NCBI RefSeq assembly: GCF_008123425.1
Contig: NZ_VSSS01000060.1
Span: forward strand, 1 to 64,000
Reading direction: 5' to 3'
From: Bradyrhizobium rifense
GTDB lineage: Bacteria > Pseudomonadota > Alphaproteobacteria > Rhizobiales > Xanthobacteraceae
DNA length: 64,000 nt
Position 1 is the stretch's first letter. Every line of letters begins with the position of its first letter. Of the stretch, positions 17,305 to 25,098 are shown piece by piece. The position numbers were made by a program, and so were the translations under genes. Under the pieces are notes generated by a model. It was not told the DNA's origin and searched no databases. It saw nothing but the letters and a program-made list of their open reading frames with translations.

Positions 17305-17742
17305 CTAGCTGCAGCTTAGCGGCAGCGGCTGATCGGGATGCAAGGCGTACCAATCGTAGCAGTCGGGGTCGCCATAGTAGTACCCGTAACCCGGCCGGTA
17401 TCTGCCGTAGTGATTCATGGCGTGGTCATGGATACCCGTGCCATACGGATGGGGATGATCGTCACCGATCCGACCCATGTCGCCGCGCATTGCCATGCCG
17501 CCGACATGAACGCCTCCGCCGAAGCCGCCCACGTGCGCACCGCCGCCGATACCGCCGATGTGCGCGCCTCCACCGAAACCGCCCATGTGTCCGCCGCCGC
17601 CGAAACCGCCCATGTGTCCGCCACCGCCGAAACCTCCGCCGTGACCGCCACCACCTCCGCCGCCGCCCCGTGCATCCGCCGCGCCGACAGCCAGTGCGGA
17701 GGCAAGCGCGGCCGTAGCCAGGATCATCATCACTCGTTTCAT
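17305..17742 (-). CDS. Gly/His-rich repeat secreted protein
   Basis: A 145-aa protein. The signal peptide MKRVMMILATAALASALAVG-AADA is followed by a run of glycines and about five copies of a GGFGGG(G/A)H(M/I/V) repeat, spanning roughly residues 27-83. The C-terminal part is rich in His, Tyr and Asp (DDHPHPYGTGIHDHAMNHYG) and ends with two Cys (PDCYDW and SCS). The regular histidines could bind metal ions, but that is inference. The start at 17742 has GAGGAG upstream. Such proteins are usually annotated hypothetical in rhizobia. The repeat tract makes length variation by slippage likely. Confidence 0.75.
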   Translation of the reverse strand: MKRVMMILATAALASALAVGAADARGGGGGGGGHGGGFGGGGHMGGFGGGGHMGGFGGGAHIGGIGGGAHVGGFGGGVHVGGMAMRGDMGRIGDDHPHPYGTGIHDHAMNHYGRYRPGYGYYYGDPDCYDWYALHPDQPLPLSCS

Positions 17743-17970
17743 CGGGATACTCCTCGTATTTGAATGTTCACCGGTCAGCGCGGCATCCGTACGCTGCTGC
17801 GTGGCCAGGCGTTTGCGATGCTTGAAAGAGTAGGGACGCGTGTCAGCCGCGCCATTCAAATTGCCTTCACAAAGACCGGAGTACCGCCTGCTCGCGGCAA
17901 GTCGAGACACTGCGAGACCAAAGAGGCACGCGGTTGACGCTTTCTGCCGCAGAGAACGTTCAACAAAAAA

Positions 17971-17994
17971 CGGGCTGGAAGAGAGTCCAGCCCG
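17971..17994 (-). terminator. Rho-independent terminator
   Basis: A perfect 9-bp stem CGGGCTGGA/TCCAGCCCG with a 6-base loop. On the minus strand a run of six T follows directly. It ends transcription of the small secreted-protein gene whose stop codon is at 18082. Confidence 0.88.
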
Positions 17995-18081
17995 CTCTTT
18001 GTCGGTGTGCTGATCGACCAGGTGTCACAAGTGCCAAGGCGCAACAAGAACAGTCGAACAAGCCGAACCGCAGTCCGCAGA

Positions 18082-18327
18082 TCAGAACGCGCCAGTGCCC
18101 GGTTCGCAGGGGACGTTGTTGCCGGTCCACGGCGCCGTTGCAAAGGCGCCGACGCGCGGCGCCGGAACGCAGGCACGGTCACCGGAATAGAACGGCGCTT
18201 CCGGCGCAGCGGCATTGGCTTCCACAGCGGTATGGCGAGCGAGGCTGACGCTTTCACGCGCCATGGCGGGCGTCGCAAGCATGGCCACCGCAATCAGTCC
18301 AGTCGACAGAAGTTTGAGATTCGTCAT
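18082..18327 (-). CDS. Small secreted protein, MTxLKxLS family (copy 1)
   Basis: An 81-aa protein with a signal peptide (MTNLKLLSTGLIAVAMLATP, cleavage near AMA-RES). The mature part has two cysteines (RACVPAPR and NVPCEPG), which could form a disulfide in the periplasm. A second member lies at 59334-59555 with the same leader pattern (MTMLKILSAGLIATAM, then ARE) and a Cys pair near its C-terminus. The ATG at 18327 is chosen because the signal peptide starts there. It has its own terminator and so is probably monocistronic. Function unknown. Confidence 0.7.
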   Translation of the reverse strand: MTNLKLLSTGLIAVAMLATPAMARESVSLARHTAVEANAAAPEAPFYSGDRACVPAPRVGAFATAPWTGNNVPCEPGTGAF

Positions 18328-18730
18328 TGAGCTTCTCCGTTGAAAAAGAGCGGGCCGAGTCAAGGAGCGGCCCGTCCGACCAGATGGGATGGATCACGGA
18401 TCAGCCAAACGCACGAAACATTCACGTGGCTTCAATGGAGCGTGACTCGGACATGCGCGAAGTGACGTCGATCGGTATCGATGCGCGTTTTGCCAGAACC
18501 CCGTCTATCGCGATGCGCGCGACAGTCGCGCGTGCGATCGCGCGACTTCCAGGTTCTACAGTTTCATATTTGGAGGGTGCAGGCGGTCGCGTAGACCTTA
18601 TCGAGAGCGCAGGTCGAAGGGGGAAGATAGATTGAATGGAAGGAGATCGGCCACGCGGCGGCTCTCCGTTGAGTCCTCACGTCGAGCGCCGCGTTGAGGC
18701 GATGTTGCCGAGCCGCGCGGGCTGGCAGGC
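18328..18730. other. Intergenic region, no gene seen
   Basis: Four hundred bases between two minus-strand genes. Open frames here lack ribosome binding sites and recognisable domains. A stretch near 18510-18545 is dense in CGCG palindromes (gcgcgcgacagtcgcgcg) but has no obvious role. Confidence 0.45.
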
Positions 18731-19606
18731 CTACAATCCCGCTTCCTCTGAAGCCACCATTCCGAGTGCCGTCCAGTCAAGTCCGCCATGCCCACGCGCG
18801 ATCCCGGTGATCAACCGGTCGCGGACGACCCCGACCGATGGCATGGGAGCGCCGGCCAGCTCCGCCTCGGCCAGCGCCAGGCGCACGTCCTTGAGCGCCA
18901 GCGGCATGGTCAACCCTGGCTTGAAACTGCCGGCAATAAGCCGGCTGCCATAGTTTTTGTGAACGCGGCTGTCGAACATCGTGCCGGTCATGATGTCCAC
19001 GAACTGTTGAGGATCCTGTCCACGCTTCCGCAGGACGGTCACGATCTCTCCGAGGACCTCGAGAGCGGTCGCCGTCATCATATTGCCGAGCAGCTTGATC
19101 AGATTGGCCTGCGCGGGGTCCGTCCCGATGACCAAAGTCTGCCCTAGCGAATCCGTCACTGGTCGGCAACGTTCACACGCAGCGGGGTTGCCTGCCAGGA
19201 TGACAGTCAGCTGGCGGGCACGCGCGGCGTCGGGATTGCCAAACACGGGGGCGGCAACGTAGCCTTGACCGCGACGTTCATGCTCGAGCAGAAACTCGGC
19301 CGAGGCCTCGGTGCTGATGGTGCTCATCGACAGATGGATCACGCCAGGCCGCAACGAATCCGATATTCCGAATGTTCCAAAGAAGACATTCCGCACGGCG
19401 GCGTCATCCGGCAGCATGGTGACGATGATGTCGCTGTCGAACAGGTCCGGACGACGAGTCGTTGCCGCTACTCCGAGCGCCTGGAGCTCGTTGATGCGCT
19501 CCGGCCGACGTACATAGGCGCACACGTTGCGACCGTCGGCCGCGAGATTGGCCGCCATGGCTGTACCCATCAGGCCAAGCCCGATGAATCCGATTTTGGA
19601 GGACAT
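18731..19606 (-). CDS. NAD(P)-dependent oxidoreductase, 3-hydroxyisobutyrate dehydrogenase family
   Basis: About 291 aa. The Rossmann motif GFIGLGLMGTAMAANL is at the N-terminus, the substrate motif near residue 115 is degenerate, and NLIKLLGNMM holds the catalytic lysine near residue 170. The C-terminal all-helical domain (LKDVRLALAEAELAG) is typical. It should oxidise or reduce a beta-hydroxyacid or a related carbonyl compound such as a semialdehyde; the substrate is unknown. The start at 19606 begins the Rossmann domain; an in-frame ATG at 19663 would add 19 residues and neither has a strong ribosome binding site. It is divergent from the response-regulator gene. Confidence 0.88.
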   Translation of the reverse strand: MSSKIGFIGLGLMGTAMAANLAADGRNVCAYVRRPERINELQALGVAATTRRPDLFDSDIIVTMLPDDAAVRNVFFGTFGISDSLRPGVIHLSMSTISTEASAEFLLEHERRGQGYVAAPVFGNPDAARARQLTVILAGNPAACERCRPVTDSLGQTLVIGTDPAQANLIKLLGNMMTATALEVLGEIVTVLRKRGQDPQQFVDIMTGTMFDSRVHKNYGSRLIAGSFKPGLTMPLALKDVRLALAEAELAGAPMPSVGVVRDRLITGIARGHGGLDWTALGMVASEEAGL

Positions 19607-20069
19607 CAGCGCATCAACTCGCGGATTGCCATTCGTACCCGGTTCGTCGACATCGTCCAGCATGGTGGCTCGTTCTCTCGATTGCGTACCCGGGAACGTA
19701 GGCATCCGGTCGAAGGATGTCGTTTAAAATCGATTTCAATGTTGGGAGAAGCGGGGGTGCCAGCACAGCCGTGTCGCGGGGCGACATATGTCCCGCCCGG
19801 GGCGCCTCCGGATCACCCAAGGTCCTTAAATCGCTATTTAATGGCGCTGTCTCGGAAGGGTGGTTATGTCTCTCGTCGATAGTCCTGCCGCGCTTTGCCA
19901 AGGCGGCCTGATCATCCGGAGCGGGCGGCGCTACGCCGAGTCAGTGGGGTAGCGCGGTCCGGCTCATTCTAAGTCGGCTATTTGAGCGGGGCCTATGACT
20001 TTGCCAGTAAGCGAGCATATGATTTCCCGCCGACCAGCTGGGCACCTTGGAATACCTGAGATCGAGCTG
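19607..20069. other. Divergent intergenic region
   Basis: It separates the minus-strand dehydrogenase from the plus-strand regulator and should contain both promoters. It is more AT-rich around 19720-19740 and 19825-19845. No supportable gene, repeat or operator was found. Confidence 0.45.
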
Positions 20070-20072
20070 ATG

Positions 20073-20750
20073 ATGAAGGTTCTTCTGATCGAAGACGACG
20101 GCGGAACGGCCGAGGAGATCGTGGCCGAGCTGAGCGAGCTCGGGTTTGAGGTCGAGTGGGCGTCGGACGGAATTGACGGCCTCGACAAGGCCCGTGCGCT
20201 GCAGCCTGATGTCCTGATCGTCGATCGCATGCTACCCGGTATGGACGGGCTTACAATCATCGAGGCGTTGCGCAAGGAGCAGGTTAGCACCCCAGTCCTA
20301 GTGCTGAGCGCGCTCGGCGCCGTCGACGATCGGGTGCGGGGCTTACGGAGCGGTGGCGATGATTATCTCACGAAGCCCTTTGCGGTCGTGGAGCTCATAG
20401 CGAGAATAGAGGCCCTGCTTCGTCGTCCTGCCGACAGCCGTGGGACGACGTTGCGGGTTGGTCCTCTTGAGCTCGATCTGATCGAGCGTACCGCCAGGCG
20501 CGGCGAACGGGAGATCGATCTGCTGCCACGCGAATTCCGCCTCCTCGAATACATGATGCGGCGAAGTGATCAATTGCTGACGCGTGCGATGTTGCTCGAA
20601 GAGGTCTGGAACTACAAGTTCGTCCCGGCCACAACCAATCTGGTCGACGTGCATATGGGCCGGCTGCGGCACAAGGTCGACGGCGCTGGGGAACTCCAGT
20701 TGATTCACAATGTCAGGGGCTCCGGGTTCATTCTGCGAGCGCAGCAATAG
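20073..20750 (+). CDS. OmpR-family response regulator
   Basis: A 225-aa two-component regulator. The receiver domain (residues 1-115) shows the acidic pocket LLIEDD, the phosphorylation-site Asp in VLIVDRMLPGMDG near residue 50, the switch Ser in VLVLSALG and the Lys in DDYLTKPF. The winged-helix DNA-binding domain (about 128-222) has LLPREFRLLEYMMRRSDQLL and VDVHMGRLRHKVD. Phosphorylated by the histidine kinase encoded 30 bases downstream, it would control transcription of unknown targets. The start is one of two consecutive ATGs (20070 or 20073). The DNA-binding domain closely resembles that of the receiver-less protein at 23176-23946. Confidence 0.93.
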   Translation: MKVLLIEDDGGTAEEIVAELSELGFEVEWASDGIDGLDKARALQPDVLIVDRMLPGMDGLTIIEALRKEQVSTPVLVLSALGAVDDRVRGLRSGGDDYLTKPFAVVELIARIEALLRRPADSRGTTLRVGPLELDLIERTARRGEREIDLLPREFRLLEYMMRRSDQLLTRAMLLEEVWNYKFVPATTNLVDVHMGRLRHKVDGAGELQLIHNVRGSGFILRAQQ

Positions 20751-20780
20751 GCGCCGCCAGCGCCGTCGTCTGGCGATCGA

Positions 20781-22196
20781 ATGAGGTCCGAACAGCAACC
20801 GGCGGGATCGATGCGCCAGCTCCAATTGATACGCTCGAACACCTTCCGCTGGGCCTCGGCGGTCGCGGCCGTATTCGCCATATTCATGATCGCGATGTTC
20901 GGTTTCATCTACTGGAAGATTGACGGCTATCTGATCACGCGATCCGATCGCATGATCGCCCAACAGCTCAATTTCATTGCGGTCCTGCCGCAGGACCGCC
21001 GCGTTGATGCAATATCGGACCATCTCAGCCAGGATTCCCGAGGCGTCCAGTATGCGGGATTGTTTGATTCTGCCGGTAATCGGCTTGCTGGCAATCTCGC
21101 ACGGATGCCGCAGGACTTCCGGGTCGACGGAGCGTCGCAAGCTGCGAGGGTCGCGCCAGTTGGTCAATTGCAGGGTGGTGATCCGCTGATTCGGGCGGTA
21201 GGCAGGCGTCTGGAAAACGGCGACGTCCTCGTCATGGGACGGAACGTCGACGAGACCGGCGAGATATCGAGGGTCGTGGGGCAAGCCCTCATGCTGGGGC
21301 TGCTGCCGGCGCTCTGCGTTTGCTTGTTGGCCGGTGCCTGGTTGAGCGTACGTTCCCAAAGGCGGGTCGAGGAGGTCAATCAGCGGGTTCAGCGCATCAT
21401 CGCCGGTGATCTGCGTGAGCGTCTTCCGCATCGCAATGTCAACGATCCGTTCTCCAGACTCGCCGTGATCGTCAACGGCATGCTCGATGAAATGGAGACG
21501 ATGATCAATGCGCTGGCCGGCGTTGGCAACGATATCGCGCACGATCTGCGAACTCCGCTGACACGGGCCCGATTGTCTCTGGAGCGCGGGCGTACGCACG
21601 CAATCACCGTGGAGCAACTTCAGGCCGTGGCGGACAAGGCGATCGGAGGCATCGATCAGTCGCTCGCGATCGTCACCGCGCTGCTGCGACTGACGGAGAT
21701 TGAGAACAGCCGGCGTTCAGCCGGGTTCGGCAATGTTGCGCTTCATGAGATCCTGCGGGAGGTATGCGACGTTTACGAGCCGATTGCGGAGGACAAGAGC
21801 ATCGAGCTTGGCGCGGATATCGGCCGCAAGCTGCACGTCTGGGGTGACCGGGATCTGCTCTTCGAGGCTGTGGCAAATCTCGTCGACAATGCCATCAAGT
21901 TCACGCCGGTCGGCGGAAAAGTCGGCCTGGACCTCTTGCGGGGTGACAGGGAAACCATCGTGCGCGTGACCGATACGGGGCCGGGAATCAGCGAACAGGA
22001 TCGTGAAGTCGTGCTGCGACGATTTTACCGTTCCGACAAGATGCGCAACACACCGGGTGTCGGGCTCGGACTTAGCCTGGTGGCGGCGATCATCAAGCTG
22101 CATGGCTTCCGGCTGGTCGTCCATCCCGGTCCCGGGGGGCGCATCGAGATCGCCTGCCCTGACAAGGCCAATGGAGCGAACCTGCCGCAGGGATGA
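20781..22196 (+). CDS. Sensor histidine kinase (EnvZ-like)
   Basis: A 471-aa membrane kinase. The first membrane helix is at about residues 25-47, a periplasmic sensor region of about 110 residues follows, and the second helix is near 165-185. Then come a HAMP linker, the H-box GNDIAHDLRTPLTRAR with the phospho-His near residue 254, and an ATPase domain with NLVDNAIKFTP, VTDTGPGIS and GVGLGLSLV boxes. It pairs with the OmpR-type regulator encoded just upstream. The signal is unknown. In the close downstream position, convergently, is a monohaem protein that might be a target. Confidence 0.93.
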   Translation: MRSEQQPAGSMRQLQLIRSNTFRWASAVAAVFAIFMIAMFGFIYWKIDGYLITRSDRMIAQQLNFIAVLPQDRRVDAISDHLSQDSRGVQYAGLFDSAGNRLAGNLARMPQDFRVDGASQAARVAPVGQLQGGDPLIRAVGRRLENGDVLVMGRNVDETGEISRVVGQALMLGLLPALCVCLLAGAWLSVRSQRRVEEVNQRVQRIIAGDLRERLPHRNVNDPFSRLAVIVNGMLDEMETMINALAGVGNDIAHDLRTPLTRARLSLERGRTHAITVEQLQAVADKAIGGIDQSLAIVTALLRLTEIENSRRSAGFGNVALHEILREVCDVYEPIAEDKSIELGADIGRKLHVWGDRDLLFEAVANLVDNAIKFTPVGGKVGLDLLRGDRETIVRVTDTGPGISEQDREVVLRRFYRSDKMRNTPGVGLGLSLVAAIIKLHGFRLVVHPGPGGRIEIACPDKANGANLPQG

Positions 22197-22220
22197 TCGA
22201 GACGCTGGGCAGATCCGGCG

Positions 22221-22760
22221 CTACCGTCCGGCTTTGCCGAAAAGCAGGTCTGATTGGGAAGCGCCGGCCGGGCGGCCAATCACGATCGTGCGGTGATTGA
22301 GCGCCTGGTGACAGGAGTTGCAGGCCTCGCTGAGCTCGTCATAGGCCTTGCCAAAATCCGCATCATCTTTCCGATCGATCGCAACCTTCAGGTCCTCGAA
22401 CGGCTGCCTGGTGACGGACTCGATCATGTCTGGAAGCGGGGTATTCTGCTCCATCGGATGCGCCCGTCCGAGTCGGCCGAAAGCGCCGCGGAGATTGCCC
22501 AACTCGTATGCGGCAAAATCCCAGTCACCGGCCTGTTCGGCGCGCCATATTCGCTCGTGCCTGGGTTGAATCGTGCCAATCATCATGTCGCTGATGCTTG
22601 GCAGGTACATTGTCGGTTGTGCGGAGGATGCGCCTGTCGCGTCGGCATGCGCGCCGGGCGGGCTCACAAAGACGGTTGTCAGCAGGATCACGACGGCAGC
22701 CGACAGCAAGCCAAGTGCCAGCGAACTCCTCGAGATGGCAGAGTAAGGACCGAGGTTCAT
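22221..22760 (-). CDS. Membrane-anchored or secreted monohaem c-type cytochrome-like protein
   Basis: A 179-aa protein with an N-terminal hydrophobic helix (residues 13-33) and one haem c motif near the C-terminus, EACNSCHQALNHRT (C-x2-C-H). The single motif late in the sequence and the helical body (ERIWRAEQAGDWDFAAYELG, MIESVTRQPFEDLKVAID) resemble cytochrome c'-like four-helix proteins. It would sit in the periplasm and carry electrons or bind small ligands such as NO; the role is not shown. It converges with the sensor kinase gene, with only 24 bases between the stops. Confidence 0.75.
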   Translation of the reverse strand: MNLGPYSAISRSSLALGLLSAAVVILLTTVFVSPPGAHADATGASSAQPTMYLPSISDMMIGTIQPRHERIWRAEQAGDWDFAAYELGNLRGAFGRLGRAHPMEQNTPLPDMIESVTRQPFEDLKVAIDRKDDADFGKAYDELSEACNSCHQALNHRTIVIGRPAGASQSDLLFGKAGR

Positions 22761-23175
22761 GGCGGCTGTTCCGAACTGAGTGGCACCGGTGCCATCAACG
22801 GACGCTTACCGGACGTGGTCGGCTTCAGCATCCATTTGAGCGGCTCGTGCGCGACGGCCTTACTGAGCCTGTGACGACGAGACGGCACAAGCGACGGGGA
22901 GGTGGCCAGAAGTCACTAACGGGCTTCCCGCGAGCCATGTGCGTGTGATCTCGAAGCCAAGGCTGGCAGCGGCGAAGCTGTCAAGATTTGGAACCACATC
23001 CAAGCGGTCATGAGAGGTAGGAGGATCATCTGCTCGCCTCGCGGATTGCCATTGCTCGAACCAGAATTGGGCATCGAGAAGGCCAGCCTTTTCGCAATTG
23101 CACGATGATGAGCGCGTGGTGTCATGGCCCATAATTGCAACGCCGCTTCTCGGACTAAGAAGAGCTGTCCGGCGG
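22761..23175. other. Region without an assignable gene
   Basis: About 415 bases between two minus-strand genes. A minus-strand frame of 22860-23125 (starting MGHDTTRSSSCNCEKAGLLD) is open but has no clear ribosome binding site or known domain, and an overlapping frame (22916-23140) contains a hydrophobic stretch MILLPLMTAWMWFQILT. Neither is convincing alone; a broken small gene is possible. Confidence 0.35.
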
Positions 23176-23946
23176 CTAGATTGTCGCGCCCTCGCCGGTT
23201 CCCGGTGTTGAATGCTGGGGAAATGGCGTCGCACTCAGAACGAAGCCGGCGCCGCGCACGTTCCGGATGAGTGGTGTCTCATTGGGGCCGTCCACTTTGC
23301 GGCGCAGCTTGCTCATGTAAACGTCGACGAGATTGGTCTGCGGGACGAATTTGTAGCTCCAGACCTCCGTCAGGAGAGTGGCCCGCGTGAGCAGCGTGTC
23401 GGAGTGCTGCATCAAGTACTTGAGCAGCTGAAATTCGCGCGGTCTCAAATCGACTCTGCGGTCACCGCGTTTCGCTGTTCGGTCGAGGAGGTCGAGCTCA
23501 AGCAATCCCACTCGCAGCATAGTATCGGTTGATGTGGGAGTGTAAGCCGAATGGTCCGAGTTCGACGCCAATCCGGCGCCCGTGCGCGCTTGTTTCGACG
23601 GCGCGTGATGTTTCGGCAGCGAGACGCCCAACCTGTCAATCAGCCTCACGACAACGGTCGACAGGAGCGAATGAAGATCCGCCTCCTCGGTGACAAAACG
23701 GGGCTGCAATTCTGCGAGTATATCGGCGATGAGGAATCGTGCGGGCTCCGAGAGGCCGTCGATGACCGGCGGAGTCCCTTCATTCCGCGGCCTCGACGCA
23801 GCTCGTGGTGGCGGAACAGAGTGATGATGCCGGCCGCGAGCCGATGGAAAATGTCTCGACCTCGGCTGCATGAGGAGTGCCTCGACACCAGTGAACGTCG
23901 GCTCCTCGCAGTCGGGCTTGTTGCGGATCGTGGCGTGAGTGCTCAT
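23176..23946 (-). CDS. OmpR-type winged-helix DNA-binding protein lacking a receiver domain
   Basis: A 256-aa protein. Residues about 145-245 form an OmpR/PhoB-type winged helix: LRVGLLELDLLDRTAKRGD, RVDLRPREFQLLKYLMQ, LLTEVWSYKFVPQTNLVDVY and IRNVRGAGFVLSA. It is close in sequence to the regulator at 20073-20750, but the normal receiver is missing: the first 140 residues have no DD pocket, no phospho-Asp and no KPF motif, and instead contain a His/Arg-rich segment (GRHHHSVPPPRAASRPRNE) and a predicted helical stretch (ARFLIADILAELQPRF). It therefore cannot be a standard two-component regulator. The start at 23946 has AAAAGGA upstream. Two tiny Cys-rich genes precede it on the same strand. 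Confidence 0.8.
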   Translation of the reverse strand: MSTHATIRNKPDCEEPTFTGVEALLMQPRSRHFPSARGRHHHSVPPPRAASRPRNEGTPPVIDGLSEPARFLIADILAELQPRFVTEEADLHSLLSTVVVRLIDRLGVSLPKHHAPSKQARTGAGLASNSDHSAYTPTSTDTMLRVGLLELDLLDRTAKRGDRRVDLRPREFQLLKYLMQHSDTLLTRATLLTEVWSYKFVPQTNLVDVYMSKLRRKVDGPNETPLIRNVRGAGFVLSATPFPQHSTPGTGEGATI

Positions 23947-23984
23947 GCGATGTCCTTTTCCGCTGCTCATGGCCGGCAAGTTTT

Positions 23985-24173
23985 TTACGAAACCGCGATA
24001 CGGCTTTCGAGTAGCCGAATTGCGCTGTTGCAGTGCTCTGCATAGCAGTCGTGACTGCAGTAGGTGAGGTGTGTCCCGAATTCCCGCAGGTAACCTGGGG
24101 AGATCGGCTTCTCGCACATCACGCAGACAGGTTGAGCGCAGGGCACTCGACCATTGACCAGGATGAATCTCAT
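23985..24173 (-). CDS. Small Cys-rich (zinc-finger-like) protein A
   Basis: A 62-aa protein with four main cysteines in two pairs: CVMCEKP and, 15 residues on, YCSHDCYAEHC. This is the pattern of a treble-clef or zinc-ribbon knuckle. No signal peptide. It lies 38 bases upstream of the receiver-less regulator and 29 bases downstream of a second protein of the same kind, suggesting one transcript. Zinc binding and an accessory role in transcription are inference. The ribosome binding site is weak, so expression probably depends on coupling. Confidence 0.55.
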   Translation of the reverse strand: MRFILVNGRVPCAQPVCVMCEKPISPGYLREFGTHLTYCSHDCYAEHCNSAIRLLESRIAVS

Positions 24174-24202
24174 GTCGCGCTATCCCATGAAATGAAGTGC
24201 TT

Positions 24203-24388
24203 TCAGGCCGCGCGAGACCAGGACAACCACTTGCGGGTGGCCTCCTGACGGGCTTTGAACCGCTCGAGGCACCGTTTGGAACAGAGCGCAGTTTTCCAGC
24301 TACGGTGTCGGATCAGGCCAAATCGGCCATTGCAGATCGGGCAGCGCTTGGCGGCGGCGTCATGACGATGTTGAGAGTTGTTGCACAT
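24203..24388 (-). CDS. Small Cys-rich (zinc-finger-like) protein B
   Basis: A 61-aa basic protein with CPICNGRFGL and ALCSKRCLERF, two Cys pairs about 20 residues apart, the layout of a small zinc finger of the treble-clef kind. A strong GAGGAGG ribosome binding site lies just before the ATG, which supports it as a real gene. It is the first of three closely spaced minus-strand genes ending in the receiver-less winged-helix protein. It is related in pattern, not clearly in sequence, to its neighbour at 23985-24173. Confidence 0.65.
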   Translation of the reverse strand: MCNNSQHRHDAAAKRCPICNGRFGLIRHRSWKTALCSKRCLERFKARQEATRKWLSWSRAA

Positions 24389-25098
24389 CTATGCCTCCTC
24401 TTCGTATCGCGTGGATAACGGTTGCTCAGGCTCGTTAATCGACTGATGGCGAGGCTAAGAGGAAACGAATGCAGCCTCAATCATGCGCGGGTAACCGTCC
24501 GATATTCAGAAAGGATCGGAAGTATATGCGCGGGGATAAGATGCCTTTCCCGTCGCGTCCACTGATGCGTGGCATTGTTGAATGCGCGGGCAATAGTGTT
24601 CGAGGGCCGCATGTCCGGCCAATTGCCGCGCAAGCCGACCAAAGATTCTTGGCTTTTCGGGATCTGGGTGGTCGCCGCGGACCAGCGGGCGCGCGACAAT
24701 GGCCCCGCGCGTCCGGCAAAAGAGGCGGACGGCTTCCCGCCGAGGACAGGGGAAGCGACGCGAAGCCGTCCGCTTGGCAGACAGGCGGTCCGCGCCAGGG
24801 AGGAAACGCGGCCATGCTGCTTTCCGTAAGATTAGGCTCGGCAATCGGCGTTGCAATTAAACGGAGGTTTAGACGGGTAACCCCGCGGTTGGGGTGGATT
24901 GCCATCGCGATATCACCCTGGGTCGACGCGGAATTTGGCCGGACTCCTTCGCTGAAATGTACTAATATTCGCTTGCCGGGAGACCCGAATGCGCAGGAAC
25001 GCCGCGCAGCCAGATCATGGAATTCCAGAAGGCGGCCGGAGCGTTCGATCTTCTGCAAGATGCTGTCCGGATCAACTGGAGCGGGACGAGCAGGCGGA
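24389..25098. other. Long leader region between divergent transcripts
   Basis: About 710 bases. The frame of the downstream kinase stays open leftward to 24469, but the extra 210 residues are Arg/Gly/Pro-rich, have no domain and would precede a membrane anchor, so I treat them as non-coding. It should hold promoters for the Cys-rich gene cluster (minus) and the kinase (plus). No operator or riboswitch was recognised. Confidence 0.45.

Noticed and set aside
22860..23234. Minus-strand frame overlapping the start of the upstream gap
   Set aside because: Overlaps the 3' end of the receiver-less regulator and has no recognisable motif; an alternative hydrophobic frame in the same place makes either call unsafe.
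24469..25098. N-terminal extension of the multi-PAS kinase by 210 residues
   Set aside because: The extra part is Arg/Gly/Pro-rich without domain or leader, and a ribosome binding site sits before the Met at 25099 that starts the membrane domain.
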